Positions 39,647 to 53,984 of a stretch of DNA of 64,000 bases are shown here, in pieces (the first letter of the stretch is position 1; each line of letters begins with the position of its first letter). The stretch spans positions 14,755,668 through 14,819,667 of the forward strand of contig VZDJ01000594.1 of NCBI GenBank assembly GCA_008694505.1, given 5' to 3'. Source of the stretch: Cyanoderma ruficeps. Taxonomy: Eukaryota > Chordata > Aves > Passeriformes > Timaliidae. The notes beneath the pieces are model-generated. The model ran no database searches. It had not been told where the DNA came from and was given only the letters and a program-made list of their open reading frames with translations. The translations under genes and the position numbers were made by a program.

Positions 39647-40725
39647 TTAAGAATTTATTCAAAACTTTTTTTCCTAATTTTGCTTATTGCTATGGAATCA
39701 AAGTTCAAAATCTATAACGTGTGTAAAGGCACCATATTTCCTCTTTTAACTTGGTGTGGAGTATCTTTTTTTCTATTGTTGCTTTGTTGCCCTTCTAAGT
39801 TTACATCACCTCATGCAGAAGTAAGCTGTGTCTTTTCATTGGAAATTTGGTAATAAAGTAATGAATGTACTGTTAATTGGCTGTAATGAGGCACACTGAT
39901 ATGGAATTCTGTATATAGCAGCAATATTCTCTAGTTCCTCAAGAAAGGGACATTTAAACTGCTGCCTCCTGTGTTTTTCAATTTCAACAGTACACAGAAC
40001 CTGTTTCAACCAATCATTCACACCTGGGACAGTTGTGCTAATTTTTGAATAACTACTCATAAGGCAAAGAGCAAAGTATTTTGTTCACAGCTTTTCCACC
40101 TAGGGATCAGAGGTCCGTTTTTTCTCTCACTGTACCAGTGTATCTGCAAAGTACTCCCATAGCCTTTATCTGCGAGTCCTCTTTAGCTGAAAGCTGATGA
40201 AGCAAAGGGAAATTGCTGTTTGTGTTGGTGCCAGTTAATCATGCTAGCCCAGCAGCATTTACATTCACACCACTGTAAGAAACACATAGTTAATTGGGGA
40301 ACTGGCCATATTTTACAGCTGATGAAGGTTAGCATTGCAGCAAGGCTGACTAATGGAAACTTATCTGACTCTTAGCCCGAATGCCTTGTAACAGGTTTGT
40401 ATCCCGTGTAACACTTGCCTGCTTTCTATTTGACTGGTTCTGATAAGGTTGCTCTTTAGACTGTGTTGTTTGTGGTGGGGGGCGACAGGATGATGGCTGG
40501 GTGACCTGTTACAAAATAATTTTAGTGACAGAAGGTGCTGTAAAGAAGGGTTTGGGGATTGGGTGTGTAGTTTTTTGGTTTGTTTGTAACAACTACATCT
40601 GACCCATGAAGTCACAATTACATATGCATTTTTCTATAAGTTTTGTAATATGCAAAACAAAAGAAAATATTTAGAAACTGCAGAATAACAATAATGCTGA
40701 AAATAATTGCTTATTCTTTTTATAG

Positions 40726-40824
<99 letters not shown>

Positions 40825-41121
40825 TGAATATAATGCTGGAGTTAGAGCACCTGGCAGCAGTCCACAGTTAATGGACTTGTGTTGCTTAAATGCTGACCAG
40901 ATGTATTTTAAAAATAAATTAATACTGATTGAAACCCTCAGAAACTTATTTTAATTAGTTCTCTTTTGGTGGCTTTGTTTTTACTATTTTATAGTTTGTT
41001 ACAGTTTTCAAATGTACTACAAGTTGCAAATCAGCTAGAGCTCAACAAAGGCTGAAAAAACTACCTCAATCAAACTTGAACCTTCTGTTAAACATGTGGT
41101 GTCGTTTGGTCTTAATTCTAG

Positions 41122-41292
<171 letters not shown>

Positions 41293-42248
41293 TAGAGTAA
41301 ATTTATTTTTTAAAAGCTTTTTTGCTTTACCTCATTGAAGCAATCAGAAGGTATAAGCTGTGAGTGACAATACAAACATGTCTAATCATTAAAGGGTTTC
41401 AGTAAAAATATATAGTCAAAACTTATTTTTTAAAGAAGGCTAGTACTTAAGCGTGTATATCAATATATGCAGATATTATGTCCTTTTTTATGTATAAATA
41501 TAGCGGTATAACATGACTTATAGGACTTATAAATTGGTAACTTTCAGAACTCATATACTATGAGCCAGCAGAAAGATTCAAAATATAAAAGGTTTAATTA
41601 GAAGTGTATCATGCCCTTAATTGTGGTGGTGCTATGTACTTCAAACTTACTCTCCTTGACAGATCTTAGTTGCATGTCTCTTAAATGATACTTTTGTGAT
41701 TTGAAAAAAAAGTATGTATTTAAATTTTGAGTAAGAATATCCATTTTGTGAACAGATGAAAGAGACTAAAGAGTCAAGGGGCATAATTGGAATTTATGAT
41801 GCTTTATTTTGTGTAACTAGAATTAAATGTTCTTAAAACAAGCATGGGATGATTCCTTTGTAATTCAGAGCTGCACTCCATGAAATTTTCAGATTCTTTT
41901 GTCCTGAGTTTATTCTATACATGTGCATAATATAAAAATCAGCAAAAAGCCAATACATGATATTTATCTTGAGTAAAACGTGTAGAGCTGAACTTTGAAC
42001 AAACAACAGGCCACCATTTGCAGACCAAATAGGAGAAAAAGGTGAATTCCTATGCCTATTTAATCATGTTTGCTCATAGTAAAGATTACTTAAATAGCAA
42101 TTCAAAATAATCTTTTAGCATTTTAAAAATCACATTGAAATGTATTTCTAAAAATTATATTTTGCATTTAAGGGTGTTCTGTCATGTAGTACTAAAGTAT
42201 TCAGGTTGCCTTTTTAAACAGATGCTTATGAATATTTTGTTTGTGTGA

Positions 42249-42389
<141 letters not shown>

Positions 42390-43322
42390 TAAGTCACTGT
42401 AAAGAGGGCTGACAGTAACAAGTTTTTCCACGGTTTTTAGAAGAAATGGCTGGATTTCTGCAAAACCAGTGATCTAAGGGCTATTAATCACATTTAAAAA
42501 TAAATAATTGCCCCAGAAATTAGGTGAGTAGCATAGCATGTAATTCAGTCCCCCTCATGCATTTCAATTGTCAGGAGATTGTCACTCCTGTTAAACCTAC
42601 AGCTTTGATTAGCGCCCAGTAAGATTAGAATGCTGCTCAGTTTAGCATAGGTGATTACTACACAGCACCTGCTTAAAAGATTAATTTTCTTATTTAACCC
42701 TTTGAATAAAATTTTTGGAGTTAAAACTTATTCATGAGTAATTTTAATGAAAAGAAAGAGAAAATAATTTTGCAAAAGATCCTAGTATTTAAGCAAATTT
42801 TTATTTCACTCCTACCTCTCAACAGTTGTCGTCTGCTTGCTCAAATTCTTTTACTGTGGGAAAAACTTCAAAATTAATGTTAGCAAAAGGCTCAGCAGCT
42901 GAACAGAACAGTGCAAATTGCTTTTTGACTGAGTTCCTAGTTCTACTGCTGGTTTAATTGATATTTAATCCTTTCCCACCGTTGGTTCCCGTTGTCCGTG
43001 TCTGAAATGGACTTTCTGCCGTGAAAATTCAACCTTCGATGCCAAGGAGTTAAAGAGTAGATATTTACTCAAGTGCTGAAAGGGTAAAAACTGATTCAGG
43101 GAAGGTGTGGTAACAGGGTGAAAAACTGAAAGCATGATCTACCACTGCTAATGTGTATCCCTTAATGATAGCCCTCTTTTGTCGCATTTATTCACGTCCA
43201 TGTTTTCACCATACTATGCTGAATAATTTAAATATTACTAATGGTGTTTTTTTCACAGCTCATCCTAATTTATATCCTGATATATTCCTATGTCTTCTTG
43301 TGATAAGTGTTTGTATTTTTAA

Positions 43323-43502
<180 letters not shown>

Positions 43503-44139
43503 TAGTAGGCTTGCTTTTTATTTTTAAAGTACTTCAGTAAGATTTAATACAGAAGCACTGAAAATATGTGTAGGTACTTGATTTTTGGAGGCCCAGACTA
43601 TATTAAAAAAAAAACCTAAAACAAAAATCTCATTGTAAATGAAAACATCATTTCCAGTTTGTTCTGCATCTTACATAAGTAGTCCTTAAACAAGCTGGAA
43701 GTCTTTGACATTGTCAGTACATATAACCAATCATAATCCTCTCAATATTTTGCTATTCAGCTGTCACTCAACAGGTTTACAACTAATAATCCAAGTATAC
43801 ATTGTTTTATGCATTACATTTTAGCTACAAAATCTGAGATCAATTACTAACAGATCGGAATAGGTTCAGCCCCTTAACATGGCTACTAAAAATGCATTGA
43901 TTTGCAGGCATTGCATACGGTGATTTTTATTAAAATTCCTATTCCAAATGTTTTGGGCAATAAAACTTTACAGAGAAGTTGATATCAAGCATTTGAATTT
44001 TTGAGAAGTGTGCAGATAAATGATTAAGTACGTTAGGTTATTATGAAAAGAGATTAACTTGCAAAGCATATTGGGTTATAGTTGTCCTTTGTTGAAATCT
44101 CTTTTGTTCTTGTTTAGTTCTCTTTTTATTTCTTTCTAG

Positions 44140-44298
44140 CCCCATATGCCATTTTCCTATTTCCTGCCTCATGACAGCAGGGAGCAGCTCTATTATCACC
44201 TTCACAGAGCTGTCTGCAAATGTGAGAGGCAATTCGATTTTGCTCAACCACAGGGAGAGTGGATTAGAAAAACTACAGAACGTACAGAAATTGGCTAG
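44140..44298 (+). other. Acceptor-bounded 52-codon open frame in intron 6
   Basis: After acceptor TTTATTTCTTTCTAG, a frame in phase with exon 6 stays open for 52 codons and ends in TAG at 44,296. The peptide begins PHMPFSYFLPHD and ends KTTERTEIG. If used as a terminal exon it would cut PSMD14 off after residue 154, keeping the zinc site. A second frame, from an ATG near 44,171, is also open and contains LEKLQNVQKLARW, which loosely recalls the LQxVQNxAAR segment near the end of CR1/L2-type reverse transcriptase proteins. A decayed LINE fragment is therefore an equal or better explanation. Confidence 0.25.
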
Positions 44299-46495
44299 GT
44301 GGTTTACTGCTTTAAAATACTGCTGAGGTGTTTTGTTTGAGCATGCACTCCCATTGTATTGTAGAATAATTATTGATATGCGTCATGGTATATGTGGATG
44401 ATATTCATGTAAATTTATAAATATTTTAAAAGTGTTCATCTTCTATAAAACTGTAGTATCATATTTCCTGTGAGGCAGATCTTATTAAAGATACCAAACA
44501 CTATGGGTTGTCTTAATTTCACAGCAGAATGTTCTGAAGCTCCAGTTACATTTTCGGTTGTTTTTTTTTTTCCATTCTGAATTTTATAGCAAATACATTT
44601 ATGTAACAGGCAATTGACAAATTACTAGCTTCTGATTGTTTGGAAGGTATTAGGCATCTGTATAAATTTTGTTCCTTTTTAAATTGCTTAAAGAGTAGAA
44701 GGAAATACAGGTAGTCTTGGCAGGGGGAAAGATGCAGTAGAACACTTAATTATTCCTAACTTATTTTTCCTAGAACTTTTATTTTCCCACTCCAATAGAA
44801 ATGTTGAAATAGGAGTCCTTTTGTTTTGTCAAAATAGAATTGTCAAGACTATTACTAGTTATTAATTTAGACCTCACTAGTTATTAAATCCATTAAAAGC
44901 TTCCCAGTAAGTCATACTGCTGTTAAAACACACTTGCTCACTAAGTGCTTCTTTTTAAAACAATTTTATTGCCACTGCTGTTAACATAGATGTCTATCTT
45001 TGAGGTCTTTGAGATCTTCAATAAAGGAATCTTTGGCATATTTATTTTGAACATGAATAAATTTTGTCCATCTAAGCATTTCTCAGTTACAGCTGCTCTT
45101 ACGGCATTGCTGCCAGTACTTGAGATTACTGGAAGTCTTGTAATGTTTGTTTTTCATACACATTTTTTAGCTGCTACAGTCAGATTAAATTACGTTCTCG
45201 GGTTTCACGTTAAAAAAAAATTTACATCTGTCATGTTTCTGGCAAGTGCCTCCTTTTAAGCTTACAAATAAAAAGAATCTCCCAAATTATGAATACCACT
45301 TGTAATTAACTTCTTGATTTGGAAGATGTGGAATGTGTTCAAGTTTTATGATCCTGGTTGGCAAGATCACTTGCACTAAAATGTGTTTGGATTTTAGATG
45401 AACTGAGAGAGGAACAGATATATTAGAGTTCAAGGGGAGTTCTTAGGTCAGGTTTCAGTGCTTCATGTGCCTGGCTAACTTATCATGGCACCCAGAACCT
45501 CTTCATGTGCTACAGAGCTCAAGCTTAGCCTATTTCAGGAAAGTATCTGCATTTGCCAGCACCAGCAAATGAAGAACCACTTGCAGAGGTAATTTTGCTG
45601 TTGTAGTAACCACTGTACTTGTGGGCTTTAGCTACGTGAGTCCAAGATCATTGCTCATTGTACCTTATACTAGCAGGACTGTCTGGCAAAAAAATATAGT
45701 GAACATGTGGCACTGAAGATTTTAATATGGCATGTTTTGTCTGAGATTAGATGTAGTTAAAAGCAAAGACCAGAATAACACATTAGCTAATTTTAAAGCT
45801 GCCTCAGGGCAGGTCCATGCCCATATAAATTGCCATAGTTTATGGTCAGTGAAGCAGTCATGGTTGTGTTAGTGAAGAATAACTGGGCCAGAGGTTATTT
45901 TCATGTGTCAGGAAGTTACGGTGAATTCTGATGAGGAACCTCAGGTTCACCTTGACTAGCTAAAACATTAAAAAGCAGTTTGCCCTGTTACTGTAGAAAA
46001 TGAAAATCTGTTAAGTTCTTTGTTACCCGCCTGGTCTCCATACACATTTTCTGCATAGCACAGGGATGTATGATTGCAGATTAAAAATAAGTATACCTGT
46101 AATTCTCATCAGTTTAAAAAACCAAACCAGTCATTTTATGTCTTAAAGCCAATGAGCAAAAATAAAAAGTCATATAAAATCCTTATATAAAAACAAACCC
46201 CTCATACGGATCTGTGGATTAAATGCCAACTGCTTTAATGACCTTTTTAGGACTGGGATATTTTTGCATGAACATAGGAGGACACATGAAGGACAAGTAA
46301 TTCCAAATACTGATCTTACTGCTCTACATACATATTCTTGCACAACAAAGTATGTTTTTTCATGGCTGTATAGCGTATTTTGCAATATTTAGGCTAATAG
46401 TGTTTTAGTTGTCTATAAAATAAACTCGCAACAGAGCAGTGAGTTTTAACTGAAGGTCAGTGGTCTCAGAACCCACAGAGGAAAAGCTTTATTTT

Positions 46496-46534
46496 GACTT
46501 TTTTTGTTTTGGTTTGGTTTTTTTTTGTTTTTTG
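46496..46534. repeat. T/G-rich low-complexity tract
   Basis: TTTTTGTTTTGGTTTGGTTT followed by a long T run in intron 6. Confidence 0.75.
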
Positions 46535-47540
46535 TCTGATTTCTTTGAATGCGATCAAAGTAAACATGCTGAAATATGGCCCGTGGGGCAACCTGGCTAG
46601 CTGTTGTTTCATTTTACACTTACTAATATACTTTTCTTTCATCCCCTCCAGTTTTCCAATCTGTGCAATGGAAGCTGTAATACATATTTAGAATATTCCA
46701 CAGAAGCAGTAATTTCATTAAAGATCTGGAATACAGCTAAATATTGACATTTCATATTTATTTCCAACATACACTTTGAAATGTCTGTACAGAGAACCAT
46801 AAACCTTTGCCAAATGTTAAAAATAAGTGTGTTTTTTTGGACCTTAACTTAGCAGCTGTTCATCACCTCTTAAGGAAAATATAACTACACTAAACCCGCT
46901 GTAACATAGTATCTTTAACTCCGAAAGCATTAACTTACTATGTTGCGCTCACTGTATTGTTAAATTAATTTTTAAAAAAAGTGGTCTTTTCTTTTTTTAA
47001 ACTGTTTTAACCTTTGGATCTTTATTATAACGAAGTCATAGTTTAAAATGATTTGTTCTTCTGAGAGAGTTAAGTGGTTTCCCTTGGTTAATGATGGCTT
47101 GCATAAGGATTGATAAAATATCCAAAATTGTCAGAAGTCCATTTTGTACATTTGAGAAGCTTGATGGCACTTGTGGTGTTTAGCAGGATTGGTAGCAAAA
47201 TCTCTTGTATAGCAAACTTTCATTTCTGTTAAGCCATATTTTTTCCTAGCAAGGCACTGTCAGAAGTATTTGTAGGAAGATTTGTTGGTTTGTGGCAAAA
47301 TTCTTTTTTTTTTTTATTGTTTCCTGAGGAAAATATGTTTTGCAGTAACTTCTTTATAAAATCTGTTTCAGTCACCTCAGACTGATAAAGATGCTGTGCA
47401 TCTTAATTTTGTGCTTAAACCAGATCCTGCCACGTTCATAAGAGGATTTTGCTGTGGTACTTTATCCTTATCTTAAACTCATTCAGATGGCAAAAGAAAA
47501 TAAATATGAACATTTGGGTAGTCTGGTAAATCAAAGTAAT

Positions 47541-47800
47541 TCTAGTTGAGAATGATCTCTGTAGATCATCTAGCCCAACTTTGTGCTGAGCACATTTTCA
47601 ACATTGAGTTCAGGTCAGCTCACTTAGTGTTTTGTCCACTTGAGTCTTGAAATTCAACAACCTCATGGCAATTCCTGTTCCAGTATTTTATTTTTCTTGC
47701 AGTTGTTTTTTTTCCATTTGTATGCGTATGGTCAGTGGCTCTCTTTTCAGTTTATTACTGCTGTCTCCTGCCACATACATCATTGAAGAACCTTTGTTCT
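47541..47800 (-). mobile_element. Diverged CR1 LINE fragment, antisense
   Basis: GATCTCTGTAGATCATCTAG, then CCCAACTTTGTGC, a TTGAGTCTTGAAATTCAACA block and a CCTGTTCCAGTATTTT block follow the order of reverse-complemented CR1 3' sequence. Older and more decayed than the other two copies. The far end is uncertain. In intron 6. Confidence 0.7.
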
Positions 47801-50800
47801 GTGGTCTGAGCAACCTCTTCTGGAATTGGAAGATTTTTTACTTCAAAGAGTCAGAATGTGGGCTGTAGTCTGAAACCATTTTGTGCATGCAGTTTCTTTT
47901 AATTGGTAGTTGAAAATTGCTTTCTTTTGTTCAACTTTTGAGATCTTTAGAATTTTATTCTAAAAGGAGTAAAAAATGTGCTGGACTTTATCATTTGTTA
48001 TTTCAGTAATTTTTGAAGTAAAAAATCACTCTTATTGTGCTGGAGGGAGAGAAAGATACACATTGATTTTATCCTACTCATACAAATGAAGACCCTGAGG
48101 AAGCTGGAGGACTTGTTTTAGCAACTTCTTTCCCTGTTTTTGTCCATTGGTACTTGTAAATCTACGTGACAACCTGTGTGTAATTAGTGATGTATATGAG
48201 CATTACGGGTTTGTTAATACCTGGTTTCAGTTTTTTTACTTTTCAGAGTAATTGATGGTCATTTTGTTGAGTGCTAACCATAAAAATAGTGATTTACAAG
48301 TAGTTTTGATCTCTTTTGCTACTTTTATGTTCCAGTTTAGATTAAATTGTCTGTATATTACACTGTTTCAGATTGCTGACTTCCATTTTTGTGCTGCACA
48401 TCTTCCCAATTTATCAAAACAAATATGTGTGTGAATGGTTTCATAATTGGGTAATTACTTGTTAGTCTAAAACACTGAAACCAGTAGGAGACAGCAATTT
48501 AACAATTCATTTCCTGAATATTGGAATTACCATCTAGCTTCAAAATTTTCTTCAGCTGAGCATGTTTTACACCAGTTTTTTGAAAGATTGCATGGTTGTA
48601 AACCTCCGGTCTTTTATCAAACTGCTATTATTTTTCCTTTGAACTTTTCTTTTTCCCTTCTTTGTTTGAATTAACCACGGGATTTATGGAGACTTTGTTT
48701 TTTAAGAAGGCAGAAAAAGAGCAATCCTCGAAATGAGATGTGTGGAGACACTGGTGTAATGCCTGAAATTTAAAATAGCCCATTAAGAATTAAATTTGTG
48801 AGAAGTGTAAGCAGATTGGAGCCACCTAACAAGACTTCTTTGATATACCCAACTCCTCCTCGCCACTTCATGTGCTTGTCTTGTTTTTTGCCTTAGCAAG
48901 TCTTCCCTAGACACAAGTGAATTCAACAGTCTTTAGGGTACAGTTAAAAATAAGTAACACAGTTGAAATTAGTAATTAAAACCAACAAAACAGTAAATTG
49001 ACTGTATGGTCACTGTTTTGGAGACGTGCCTATCCATTGTGAATTATTATGCAGATAGAATTTAGAAGAAAATGTATTTTAAAACATGATGCCTACAATT
49101 TTGTCAGAATCTTTTATACCTGGAACAACTTCCATTGTCAGAACTGGATTAGCTAATACTTTTCTATTTTAAATGGAAAAATTCTAAAATGGATAGCATA
49201 ACTTTGCAGTGTGTAATTTTAATTGATGTATCAAGAGTACATTTCTGAACATTATGCACAGTGTATAGTAATTTTAGATACTCTCACAATACTGTGCTAT
49301 TTCTTGCCTTTGACTGGACAGAAACATCGTGGTTTGATCTAGGGAAGAACAGAGTTTCAATAGGAGCCTGGTTGGAAGAGTAAGGAAGTTGTATATTTGT
49401 GCTGGGTTTGATCACAGTTGATTTAGTAAAGATTGATGTTCTTTTGCCTGGAGAATCATATTTGTAGGGGATGAATTGTGTCTGCATCACAATTTGGGCC
49501 GCTTGGTATTTTCAGTTCAGGCTGCGTAAACCTAGGCATAAAATACGTAGTTTCATTACTGCCAGTGCACCACTCTTTGGTTACATTTTCTAGAGTGGCT
49601 ATACATATCCAGATTAACATATTTTGCATATTTTACCTCGTATTTTTTTTAATGGAGTGCTGAAATTGTTAGTATCAATCCTGATGTTCCAAAATTGCTT
49701 ATGTAATGTCCTTTGGACTTGTGATTTAATTAGGTAATGTGTGTTTACCTACTAAGCAATTTACGTAGGTTACTTGAGTTCATGCCCTTCCCTAAAACAG
49801 AAAGTTCCAAGCCTTCGTTGAAAAGTATTAAATGTTTAATTTCCTTTTGCTGTAGTGGATGTAGAATAGTCCATTTATCTTCATTAAGGCATATAGCTTT
49901 AAAACTTGTGGCTCAGCTACATGGGAGTTATGGATGCATGCCCTCACTTGTCAAGATAAATGTATTATGCTGTAGTTCTCTTCCCCTTCCAGTATGGATA
50001 TTGAAGTTGTACTGCAGATTTGACCACAAGTAAATAATTCTCCAAGGATAGAGAAGGAAGATGCACATACTCCTAGGAATATGTTTTCCAGAGCTAAAAT
50101 TGACATTTTATAAATAATTTCCGTGTTGCAAACTTCAAACTCACAATCACAGCAATTCAGTGATATGCATTTGGCATGAGTCAGTTTCAGTTCTTAGTGC
50201 TTTTCATTGGAAATGGCATAAAAAGTACGATTTCTTTGAATTTTTTATGTTGTGGGCTTGCAGGGGACAGAAGATGTTCTTCACTTGTAGTTGTCTAACA
50301 GTGCATGGCAGCATAAATAACGAAATGGTCATAAACCTGAGCTGCACTTCTCTGGTCACATGTTCCATTTCATTTTTAAAGAATCTAGAAACAAACTAAG
50401 CACTTGATAACAGGTCAGTTGCAGGTGATAAAAGAGATTTTAGATGGGACATTACTTATTTCTCCACACCTGGCATAACCACACTCTATCCTTTGCAGTT
50501 GTCTTTATGCACTGGTATGTTTGTTTATAAACACATGGCATAAACAATACACTGGTATTTGAATTCCAAGGACACAATGCATTTTTAAAGATAGTCACCA
50601 TATGCCATAGATTCTTCACTGGGAAAATATTGATGTTAGATTTTCTTAAATTTAAACAATAAAGGCTGACTTACACCAAACTGAAGTTTATCACTAAAAT
50701 ATAATGGGACTTGAGAACCAGAGCTATTTCATTCAAGATTGTTTGGAAATTTAATATTGGAAGGATTTAAGAATCAAGTGTGTAAAGTACTCTTGAATTA

Positions 50801-53800
50801 ATCCTTTTTTTTTTAATACCCCACAAAGTTAAGAAGATGGTTTTAGAAAAACTGATAATATTCAGTTGTTATCAGTATCTGAGAATAAGAAACTTAAAGA
50901 GTGATAGCATTCACACTTTCAGGAGAAGCTAAAAGAAGTCTGGCTACTAAATATCCTAAATTTTAATCAATCCGTTATTTTTAATGACTGTGTGGGGACA
51001 ATGAGAGGCCAGATTTTTGTCTGGCTAACAGTTGAGATGTCCAGTACTTAGATTGTGAGTAAATTTTAATCACATTAATTACAGCTGTCCTGAAATTTAC
51101 ACTGGACATAATTGTAAATTTTCTTTCTAAAAATACATTCTATGAACTCTAGTGTGGGCTGTTGACCCCAGGCAAATGCCAAGGAAAAGCTGTATAGTTA
51201 TTGTTTTTTAGATTATTATGCATTTTGAAGCTAAGACAGATGTACAAAAAGATGCAGTTTTTATTTTGTATTGGCAGCTTCCAAATATTTAGTATCTATT
51301 TCCAAGAACTGCAATTAGTAAAGCATCCATGGTACTGAAATCCACACATCCCACAAGCTAATTATATTTGCAAGGTCAGATTGAATACATATTTTCAGAA
51401 AAATAAAGGGTTATATAAATGTGTCTTCTACTTGGCTGTTATATCACAGTTTGTTGATCTGGAGTATAATGTGTACAATTCACAAATTTGTCTGATAACA
51501 GAAAGTGGTGTGTGATTGTGTTTATTTTACTAACCAGTATATTCACAGCAATCACTTCCAAATATCTCTCCAGTAAAGATGTGTTAATTACAAAACAGAC
51601 AAGGTCTTCTATTATATTAAAGCTACTAACAAGAAGACAGCAGGAATCACACATGTAAATAGCATCATCAACCCCTATTTTAGTCCTCTGTTTTGATCTG
51701 TGAGTTGCGCATAGACCAAAGGTGCTATTAAAGACTCAGTATATGAAATAGGCAGCATTATATGAACAAAATTTATTCAACAAGAAAACAGACCTTTAAC
51801 ATGAATTTAACAAGCCTGAGAAATTATAAACTCTCATATGCTGCAGATTCATGCAGTGATAATAAACAAAAAAGAAAAGTAAGAGGTTTCCTTAAGCTAG
51901 CCAAACTGCTAATGGTTTTGTTATAAGCTGTCTGCTGTTGAAATGACCTCTGAAAAGTCTGGAGACACTTACACAAGGGAAAATTAAATGGTCAGAGTGG
52001 TGAAAGAGTTGCACTATGGAAGTGCATTAAAAAAAAAATTAACTTCCGATTTCTGGAAAACATCCTAATAGCATAGACTTTTGGTTAACTTTTTAATGTC
52101 TTTTTAGGAAAGGAATTTGGCATGAAGCTTGAAAACAAATTTTTACTAAAAGATCTGTATTGTATTATATTATATAGGTTATTTAAGTATAATGAAAGCT
52201 TAAAGTTTTTGGTTGGGAAATACTGACTTTTTACAATAAAAAATCTAAGCAACTGAGTGGTGGTTTGTACTGGATTTAATTAATCCTTAGAAGGTCTTTG
52301 TTCAAAATACTGTGTCTAAAGTTTCCATCATAGAATAGGGAGTGACCATGTTTCTGTCATCAGCCTGCATCATCCTGTACTTCGAAATACACAAACCGAG
52401 AGAGGAGACTTCAACCTGTACACACCTCAAAGTGCTCACTGGGGCTTTTTTCTTGGATCTTACTGTGGCATAATTAACACCTACTTCACCCATTGCTCAT
52501 TAGTACACTGGACATTAATGAGTCTATTTATTTTTATGTAATCCTCTAAAGGCGGGACTGATTTATGCTCGCTACGAAAAAAGCAACTACATTTCATAGA
52601 AATGAGTATGTAAGATTTATTATTGTATTTATGTTTTGATTGTGTATTAGGTCTAAATTTAGCCTCCAGGTTGCTGAGCATGTTAGTTTCTTTAAGATGG
52701 TTGCTATAGTGATAGCAGCAAATTCCTTTAATCTTAGTGTAGTTAAAGTATTTAGTTACCATTGGTCATCAGAGTGCAACTAAGATGAAAAATAGCATTT
52801 GCACATGTATTTTTTGTACTCCTCTGAGATCGTAGGAATTGTCATTTGTCTTTTTATCCCTTGTAAAAGCATAATATTTAGTATTTGTGATTTCGGTTTT
52901 TCATACTGCTTTCTATTAGATTTATATTTGTTCTACTTAGGAAATACTTGCACACCATTCCTTCAGGAGAACAGATAGAGAGTGCAGTGTATTCCCATGC
53001 AGCTTGTACCCAAAACATAAAGGAAGTTACTTCTGATCAGAATTAGATATTTAAGCAATATTCAGTATCACTCATAAATAATTCAGGAACTTGTTCTCAT
53101 ATTTTAGTGTGAAATTTAACTAATCTGAAAATTCTAACAGAAATGTTGAATTTTCTTGTAAAAAAAATTTCATTTTTTTTTTATTTTATCTGTCTGAAGC
53201 CCTAAAACAAATCCAAGCTGGACAATGCCATTCTTTCTGGATAAGCTCAATGTTGTCTAGTAAAGTTCTCAGTTGAATTAAGGTCTAGAAGCGGGGCTGT
53301 TAGTGAGCTATAAAGCAACTCCTTGTCATTCTAGTAGACTGCCAAGTTCATGTTTCTTGCTCCTCAGGGTAAATTTTTGCTTGCTTAGTTTTTTTCCATT
53401 ATCTAGCTAGTCTCTGGAGAACTGGTGGTGTGCCTTTTTTTTTTTTTTTCCCCTGCTTTGCTTGACTTTTTAATTTATACTGCCTGTTCGTTACGGTTGG
53501 GCATTTCCAGGTGTTGATGAACTAGAGCATCTGGTTAAAATGGAATACAAAGATACATACAAAAGCTTGTCACAAGTGTTCTAAGATAGAGAAAAATGGT
53601 AAAAAATGAAAACAACCCCACTTACTACTTATGAGAAAGAATGTATAGATATATAGTAACTGTTTTAGATATTTTTGAGAATTCTTCTAAATGTAATTTC
53701 TTTTTTTGTAGCACTGGTATCAGATAACATACTTCTGCTGCATTCTGAATCTGAATTGTGGTTTTTTTATTGTTCAGAAAAAAAATATCGCTGGTAACTC

Positions 53801-53864
53801 ACTTTAATTGGGTCACAACTGAACATTTTTAATAAAGAAGATCTTTTTTAGGAAGGTTTTCTGC

Positions 53865-53984
53865 ATGCAGTTTGAAAACATGGCATATGCAGGTGGATCT
53901 GGCCAGCAGCTGAGAGACCAAGCAATAGCCCTCAGTGGCACTCAGTCAGTCAACACCACTGTCTCACTTGGGTCTCAAAAGTAA
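53865..53984 (+). other. Coding-like 39-codon ORF in intron 6, origin unknown
   Basis: ATG at 53,865 to TAA at 53,982 encodes 39 residues beginning MQFENMAYAGGSGQQ. The base composition is clearly more GC-rich and codon-like than the surrounding AT-rich intron. An acceptor-like TTTTTTAG lies at 53,851, but the phase-0 reading from it stops quickly, so it does not make a simple in-frame PSMD14 exon. I do not recognise the peptide. It may be a relic of a retrocopy or repeat, or chance. Confidence 0.2.

Larger units (their letters stand above)
25918..40725 (+). other. PSMD14: PSMD14 intron 2 (14.8 kb)
   Basis: The longest intron. It contains an antisense LTR-like element (about 26,490-26,905), a CR1 fragment (32,973-33,085), A/C-rich tracts (30,634-30,760 and 33,374-33,562), an ATGA microsatellite (29,226), the N with duplicated flanks (35,020-35,127) and an exon-like in-frame segment (34,362-34,472). 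Open frames elsewhere are short and unrecognised. Confidence 0.8.
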
